Translations under genes and position numbers: made by a program
Shown: piece after piece, positions 6,098 through 10,351 of the stretch
How the letters are laid out: each line of letters starts with the position of its first letter
How positions within the stretch are numbered: position 1 is the first letter of the stretch
NCBI GenBank assembly: GCA_002170915.1
Contig: NHHQ01000120.1
Coordinates: forward strand, 7,516 to 17,866
Origin: Rhodospirillaceae bacterium TMED167
GTDB lineage: Bacteria; Pseudomonadota; Alphaproteobacteria; Rhodospirillales_A; UBA2165
Reading direction: 5' to 3'
DNA: 10,351 nt
Notes under the pieces: model-generated
Told to the model about the DNA's origin: nothing
Databases searched by the model: none
Seen by the model: the letters and a program-made list of their open reading frames with translations, nothing else

Positions 6098-7986
6098 TCT
6101 TCGAGCGTATCCGCCATCCCTTTTCACCCACTGGCCAAAGTGGTGACGGTCCAGACGTGGAATTGCCGGATCGAATTGTGTTCGAGGGCGCCCGCAAGCA
6201 AGCCCTAGAGACGGGGCGAAACCGCCTCATGGTGACCGGCGTTCTGTTTGCCTTGGCTTTTGTCATGATTGGTGGCCGGGTTGTCGAGCTGACCCTTGTC
6301 AGCAACGATGTATCGGAACGCCCGCCCCGTCTGGCGAACACGGATACGACGTTGAATGTGCGGGCCGACATCACCGACCGAAATGGCATTCTTCTGGCCA
6401 CCAGTCTGCCGACCGCCGCCCTGTACGCCAATCCACGTCACGTGCTGGATGTGGACGAGGCTGCGGGCAAACTCAGCCAGGTCCTGCCGGACATGACCGT
6501 GGAGAAAGCCCGAACGCTGTTGTCCTCGAATAAAACTTTCGTGTGGCTGCACCGTAATCTTACCCCCAAACTCCAGTTCGCTGTCAATGCATTGGGCATT
6601 CCCGGGCTTTATTTTCAACAAACCGAGCGCCGGGTCTATCCACACGGCCCGCTGGTGTCTCATGTCATCGGCATGACCAACATCGACGGCAAGGGCTTGT
6701 CTGGTGTCGAAGACTATTTCAACGGCCAGCTGAAAGGACAGCAGCAGCCGCTTCAGCTCTCACTCGACATTCGCATGCAGGCGGTTGTCCGGACGGAGCT
6801 CGCCACGGCGATGGAAAAGTTCTCGGCGATAGGGGGCGCCGGTATGGTGTTGGATGTTGAGACGGGGGAAGTGATTTCCATGGTGTCTTTGCCTGATTTC
6901 AATCCGAACAACCCGGTGTCCGCTGCCGGCATCGCGGGGTTCAACCGGGCGACGAAGGGAGTCTATGAAATGGGCTCCACGTTCAAGCTGTTCACTGCTG
7001 CCATGGCTCTGGATAGCGGCCGAGTGCGCTTGAAAGACCGCTATGACGCCACCAAACCCATTCGGATCTCCCGCTTCAAAATCTCCGACTATCACGCCAA
7101 GAATAAATGGATGACCGTGCCAGAAATTATCGTTCATTCCTCCAACATTGGATCGGCGAAAATGGCGCTTGATGTGGGCACGCCGGCGCAAAAAAAATAT
7201 CTCAAAAATATGGGCATGCTCAGTCCGGCAGGCATTGAACTTCCCGAAGTCGGCTCCCCTTTGACGCCGGACCGGTGGCGGGACATCAACACCATGACCA
7301 TTTCCTACGGTCACGGCATCGCTGTCAGTCCGCTTCAGTTGACGACCGGCGTGGCGGCTCTTGTAAATGACGGATATCTGCGAAACGCGACCCTTCTCAA
7401 ATTGGACGATGATGAGCCGCCGGCTGGTATGCGCGTCATCAGCGCGAAGACGTCCAAGATTATGCGTCGGCTGATGCGCCTCGTGGTGCGCCGGGGCACC
7501 GGTAAAAATGCGGATGTCGAAGGGTATGTGATTGGGGGCAAAACAGGCACCGCCGACAAGCCCGGCGTAAGCAAGCGAGGCTATGGCGGCCGCCGCAAGA
7601 TCTCGTCTTTTGTGTCTGCCTTCCCTATGACGGGACCGCGTTTTGTTGTGCTGGCCCTGCTGGATGAACCCAAGGGCATTCCAGAGTCTCTGGGCTATGC
7701 GACCGGCGGTTGGGTAGCGGCCCCGGTGGTCAAAAATATCGTCAGGCAAATCGCTCCGATGGCCGGGATAGAACCGTCGTCAGCGGTCGAGGCGGATCCC
7801 AAGCCCGGAGATGCGTTTTATATCGTTGCTGACCGGGAACGCGTGTCCAAACGGCGCTCAACGACCCGCAAGAAAAAACCAACTGTCGCCATGGTGCCGG
7901 GTTTGGAAACCGATTTTGACCGGCGGTTAAGCGACATATTGAAATCAACCAATGGGCCCAGAGGGCGAGCCGTTGCGGCTAACTGA
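6094..7986 (+). CDS. ftsI: Peptidoglycan D,D-transpeptidase FtsI (PBP3)
   Basis: FtsI is the class B penicillin-binding protein that crosslinks septal peptidoglycan in the periplasm, working with FtsW. It has 630 residues, somewhat longer than the E. coli protein (588). A cytoplasmic tail of about 45 residues precedes one membrane helix (about 46-63, MVTGVLFALAFVMIGG). Next is the dimerisation/pedestal domain, starting near RADITDRNGILLATSLP and including ERRVYPHG and HVIGMTNIDGKGLSGVE. The transpeptidase domain carries all three catalytic motifs: Ser295-Thr-Phe-Lys298, Ser349-Ser-Asn351 and Lys483-Thr-Gly485-Thr. Beyond the catalytic domain is a tail of about 50 residues rich in Lys and Arg (RVSKRRSTTRKKKP), which accounts for much of the extra length. 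The start ATG overlaps ftsL as ATGA, and the end overlaps murE. Confidence 0.96.
   Translation: MIFERIRHPFSPTGQSGDGPDVELPDRIVFEGARKQALETGRNRLMVTGVLFALAFVMIGGRVVELTLVSNDVSERPPRLANTDTTLNVRADITDRNGILLATSLPTAALYANPRHVLDVDEAAGKLSQVLPDMTVEKARTLLSSNKTFVWLHRNLTPKLQFAVNALGIPGLYFQQTERRVYPHGPLVSHVIGMTNIDGKGLSGVEDYFNGQLKGQQQPLQLSLDIRMQAVVRTELATAMEKFSAIGGAGMVLDVETGEVISMVSLPDFNPNNPVSAAGIAGFNRATKGVYEMGSTFKLFTAAMALDSGRVRLKDRYDATKPIRISRFKISDYHAKNKWMTVPEIIVHSSNIGSAKMALDVGTPAQKKYLKNMGMLSPAGIELPEVGSPLTPDRWRDINTMTISYGHGIAVSPLQLTTGVAALVNDGYLRNATLLKLDDDEPPAGMRVISAKTSKIMRRLMRLVVRRGTGKNADVEGYVIGGKTGTADKPGVSKRGYGGRRKISSFVSAFPMTGPRFVVLALLDEPKGIPESLGYATGGWVAAPVVKNIVRQIAPMAGIEPSSAVEADPKPGDAFYIVADRERVSKRRSTTRKKKPTVAMVPGLETDFDRRLSDILKSTNGPRGRAVAAN
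7961..7964 (+). promoter_or_regulatory. Ribosome binding site for murE inside the end of ftsI
   Basis: GAGG lies 8 bases before TTG 7973, while the in-frame ATG at 7952 has no Shine-Dalgarno-like sequence before it. This favours the TTG as the murE start and places the site within the last codons of ftsI, as expected for coupled translation. Confidence 0.5.
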
Positions 7987-9442
7987 TTTAGTGGTGGGAA
8001 ACCAATGGAACGATATGGAGATCACGGGACCGACTGATGCCGACATTACCGGGCTGACGGCGGATTCCCGCAACGTTCAGCCCGGCTTTCTGTTTGCCGC
8101 CTTCGACGGCGAGGCGGCGGATGGCCGTGCGTTTATCCCCGATGCCATCGCGCGGGGCGCGCGGGCGATCCTTGCGCCCAGAGGAACGCCGCGCCCGGAG
8201 AATAGCGGGGGTATCTCGTTTCTTGGGAGCGATCTTGCGCGCCGGGACTATGCCGTGATGACTGCCCGCTACTGGGGCGATCAGCCGGAAACCATCGCCG
8301 CTGTGACGGGGACAAATGGAAAATCGTCGGTCGCTGACTTTACGCGCCAGCTGTGGGATATCGCCGGCCGGTCGGCCGCGAGTTTGGGTACATTGGGGCT
8401 TGTCTCCCCGGCGGGTATTGAGAGCGGCGGTCTGACCACGCCTGATGCCGCTGCCCTAAGCCAAACCCTAGCCCACCTCGCCAAAGAGGGCGTTGATCAT
8501 TTGGCCTTGGAAGCCTCCAGCCATGGACTGGATCAATCCCGTTTGGATGGTGTGGCTCTCTCCATTGCCGCGTTCACGAATTTGAGCCGGGATCATCTTG
8601 ATTACCACGGGTCCATGGCGGCCTACGGGGCGGCAAAACGGCGCTTGTTCGCGGAACTGTTGCCGGCAGACGGCAAGGCTGTTTTGAACGCGGATGATTA
8701 CGCGTACGAGGAGCTGAGGTCCGTGGCCGCAGAGAGAGGATGTTGGATCTATTCCTACGGCATAGAGGGCGACGACATTCGGCTCTTGAACGCTTCCGCC
8801 ACGGCCTCCGGCCAGGAACTCCGCCTCGAGGTATGTGGTCGGTCCGACGATATTTTTCTGCCATTGATCGGGTCTTTTCAGATCTCCAATGCCCTATGTG
8901 CCCTCGGGATCGTTCTCGCGTCCGGGATCGAGGCGGCCACCGCGGTGACCGCCCTCGCCAGCCTGAGGGGTGTGCGAGGCCGCATGGAACTTGCGGGACG
9001 ACACCGTAATGGCGCTGGTGTATATGTGGATTATGCTCACACCCCGGATGCACTCAGAGCCGCGCTCGCGGCCTTAAGGCCGCATGCAGAGGGGGAGCTC
9101 CATGTGGTCTTTGGATGCGGCGGAGACCGGGATCAAGGGAAGCGGCATGAAATGGGCGCCATCGCCCAGGAGATGGCAGATCAGCTGATTGTCACGGACG
9201 ACAATCCGAGAGGCGAAAATCCGGCGGCGATCCGGCAAGCCATTTTGGCAGCCTGTCCGAGTGCGCTCGATGTGGAGGACCGGCAGGAGGCCATTCTGCG
9301 GGCGGTGTTGCAGTTGGCGCCTGGAGATCTCTTGCTGGTGGCGGGTAAAGGCCATGAGCAGGGCCAGATCGCCGGAGATCGTGTGGTTCCGTTTGACGAT
9401 GTGAGCGTATGCCGGGATGCCTTGGCGGGAGCCGGCGGATGA
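7973..9442 (+). CDS. murE: UDP-MurNAc-L-alanyl-D-glutamate--2,6-diaminopimelate ligase MurE
   Basis: MurE adds meso-diaminopimelate to UDP-MurNAc-L-Ala-D-Glu in the cytoplasm at the cost of one ATP. From TTG 7973 the product has 489 residues (MRLTDLVVG...), a usual MurE length. Motifs in order: the UDP-binding domain with GLTADSRNVQPGFLFAAFDG, the ATP-binding loop TGTNGKSS (112-119) with Lys117, TTPDA, LEASSHGLDQSRLDG, FTNLSRDHLDYHGSMAAY, the C-terminal domain entry RGVRGRMEL and VDYAHTPDAL, and GCGGDRDQGKR. DNPR (410-413) is the signature for meso-diaminopimelate rather than lysine; GKGHEQGQ follows near the end. An alternative ATG start at 7952 adds seven residues. The gene overlaps ftsI by 14 bases with the chosen start (35 with the ATG), and murF follows with an ATGA overlap. 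Confidence 0.96.
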   Translation: MRLTDLVVGNQWNDMEITGPTDADITGLTADSRNVQPGFLFAAFDGEAADGRAFIPDAIARGARAILAPRGTPRPENSGGISFLGSDLARRDYAVMTARYWGDQPETIAAVTGTNGKSSVADFTRQLWDIAGRSAASLGTLGLVSPAGIESGGLTTPDAAALSQTLAHLAKEGVDHLALEASSHGLDQSRLDGVALSIAAFTNLSRDHLDYHGSMAAYGAAKRRLFAELLPADGKAVLNADDYAYEELRSVAAERGCWIYSYGIEGDDIRLLNASATASGQELRLEVCGRSDDIFLPLIGSFQISNALCALGIVLASGIEAATAVTALASLRGVRGRMELAGRHRNGAGVYVDYAHTPDALRAALAALRPHAEGELHVVFGCGGDRDQGKRHEMGAIAQEMADQLIVTDDNPRGENPAAIRQAILAACPSALDVEDRQEAILRAVLQLAPGDLLLVAGKGHEQGQIAGDRVVPFDDVSVCRDALAGAGG

Positions 9443-10351
9443 CGGATATGACGCCGCAAGCAACAGGTTTATGGAGCGCCGCAACAGCAGCTCAGGCCAC
9501 CGGGGGTATATCGGCTGTCGATTGGGAAGCATTGGGAGTATCAATCGACAGCCGGACCCTTCAGAGCGGCGATCTTTTCGTGGCGCTCTCGGGGCCGAAC
9601 TTTGACGGTCATGACTATGTTGTGAGAGCACTGGAAGGCGGCGCCGCCGCGGCACTTGTTGCCCGTCGACCCGAGGGGCTCGGAGACACGGCGCCGCTAT
9701 TGGAAGTTGGTGATACGATGACCGGGCTTGAGCGGCTCGGCATCTATGGACGGCAGCGCACGCAGGCCCGGATCGTCGCGGTGACCGGCAGCGTCGGTAA
9801 AACCAGCGTTAAGGAGGCCCTTGCGCATATTCTTGGCGGTCAGGGCAGTGTCAGTTTTAGCCATGGTGGCCTGAATAATCATTTTGGCGTGCCCCTCAGT
9901 CTCGCGCGGCTGCCCGAGCGCGTTGAGTATGGAGTTTTCGAACTCGGTATGAACCATGCCGGTGAACTGACCCGGCTGTCACAAATGGTGCGTCCGCTTG
10001 TCGCGATTGTCACGACGGTGGAGCCCGCGCATCTTGAATTCTTCGATTCCGTTGACGATATTGCCCGTGCTAAAGCGGAAATTTTCGACGGTTTGGAGCC
10101 CGGGGGCACGGCGGTGCTTAACCGGGACAATGCCTATTTCGGTATATTGGCTGATGCCGCCCGGCACGCAGGTGCCGCGATTTTAACTTTTGGGGCGCAC
10201 GCTGACAGCGATTTCCGGCTTGCCGACTGCGCGTTGAGCGCGAACGGTTCGACCGTGCGCTTGGCTTATGAGGGCCAAGAGCTCTCCTACGGCCTCAATG
10301 TCCCCGGGCGGCACTGTGTGCAGAACAGCCTGGCGATCATGGCGGCGCTGT
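9439..10351 (+). CDS. murF: UDP-MurNAc-tripeptide--D-alanyl-D-alanine ligase MurF (3' end outside window)
   Basis: MurF joins the D-Ala-D-Ala dipeptide to UDP-MurNAc-tripeptide, the last cytoplasmic step before lipid I. The first 304 codons are present out of a usual 450-480. Visible features are the N-terminal substrate domain with SIDSRTLQSGDLFVALSG and NFDGHDYV, the ATP-binding loop VTGSVGKTS (115-123) with Lys121, and FSHGGLNNHFGVPLSLARLP. Further on come FELGMNHAGELTRL, the PAHLEFF metal/ATP segment, IARAKAEIF and VLNRDN. The sequence ends in VPGRHCVQNSLAIMAAL at the entry to the C-terminal domain. The ATG at 9439 has GGGAG seven bases upstream and overlaps the murE stop (ATGA). A second ATG three codons on is less well placed. 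No disruption is seen up to the window edge. Confidence 0.96.
   Translation, partial: MTDMTPQATGLWSAATAAQATGGISAVDWEALGVSIDSRTLQSGDLFVALSGPNFDGHDYVVRALEGGAAAALVARRPEGLGDTAPLLEVGDTMTGLERLGIYGRQRTQARIVAVTGSVGKTSVKEALAHILGGQGSVSFSHGGLNNHFGVPLSLARLPERVEYGVFELGMNHAGELTRLSQMVRPLVAIVTTVEPAHLEFFDSVDDIARAKAEIFDGLEPGGTAVLNRDNAYFGILADAARHAGAAILTFGAHADSDFRLADCALSANGSTVRLAYEGQELSYGLNVPGRHCVQNSLAIMAAL

Noticed and set aside
6760..7749. Minus-strand open frame of 329 codons opposite ftsI
   Set aside because: It lies wholly within ftsI, which has all its catalytic motifs in the other strand. Long antisense frames are common in GC-rich genes, and its His/Arg-rich sequence looks spurious.

Overview
The window looks like a chromosomal stretch of a Gram-negative alphaproteobacterium. 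This rests on the gene order mraZ-rsmH-ftsL-ftsI-murE-murF with stop/start overlaps, a short FtsL, a MurE with the DNPR signature for meso-diaminopimelate, and GC-rich coding sequence. No species can be named from the sequence alone.

Left part (1-2717). The window opens inside nadE (minus strand), a glutamine-dependent NAD+ synthetase cut off by the window edge. Next, on the plus strand at about 789-1518, lies the wreck of a protein-coding gene: one reading frame with protein-like sequence broken by isolated stop codons and then two frameshifts. After it come two minus-strand items. One is an intact SYLF-domain (YSC84-like) lipoprotein gene whose 3' end is copied as an imperfect short direct repeat. 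The other is a 5'-truncated remnant of an ABC-2 type transporter permease. This part shows gene decay and rearrangement.

Middle (2718-4350). A plus-strand gene for UDP-glucuronate decarboxylase (UDP-xylose synthase) stands alone without other nucleotide-sugar genes. It is followed by a 439-base gap. The downstream part of that gap holds the most striking non-coding signal here: seven boxes (five CCCA, two ACCA) at exactly 10-base spacing. On the opposite strand they read TGGG/TGGT, and they lie 103-167 bases upstream of mraZ. They fit an extended MraZ operator.

Right part (4351-10351). This is the start of the division and cell wall (dcw) cluster, all on the plus strand and tightly coupled. 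MraZ is the repressor of the cluster. RsmH methylates 16S rRNA. FtsL and FtsI belong to the septal peptidoglycan machine. MurE and MurF add the third residue and the terminal dipeptide of the stem peptide in the cytoplasm. The murF gene runs off the window edge. Almost every junction overlaps by 1-14 bases, so the genes are probably cotranscribed and translationally coupled, with expression set by the operator and promoter region before mraZ.

I found no mobile element with recognisable ends, no CRISPR array, no tRNA or rRNA, and no convincing undescribed multi-gene system. The items most worth a second look are the long MraZ box array and the decayed gene.
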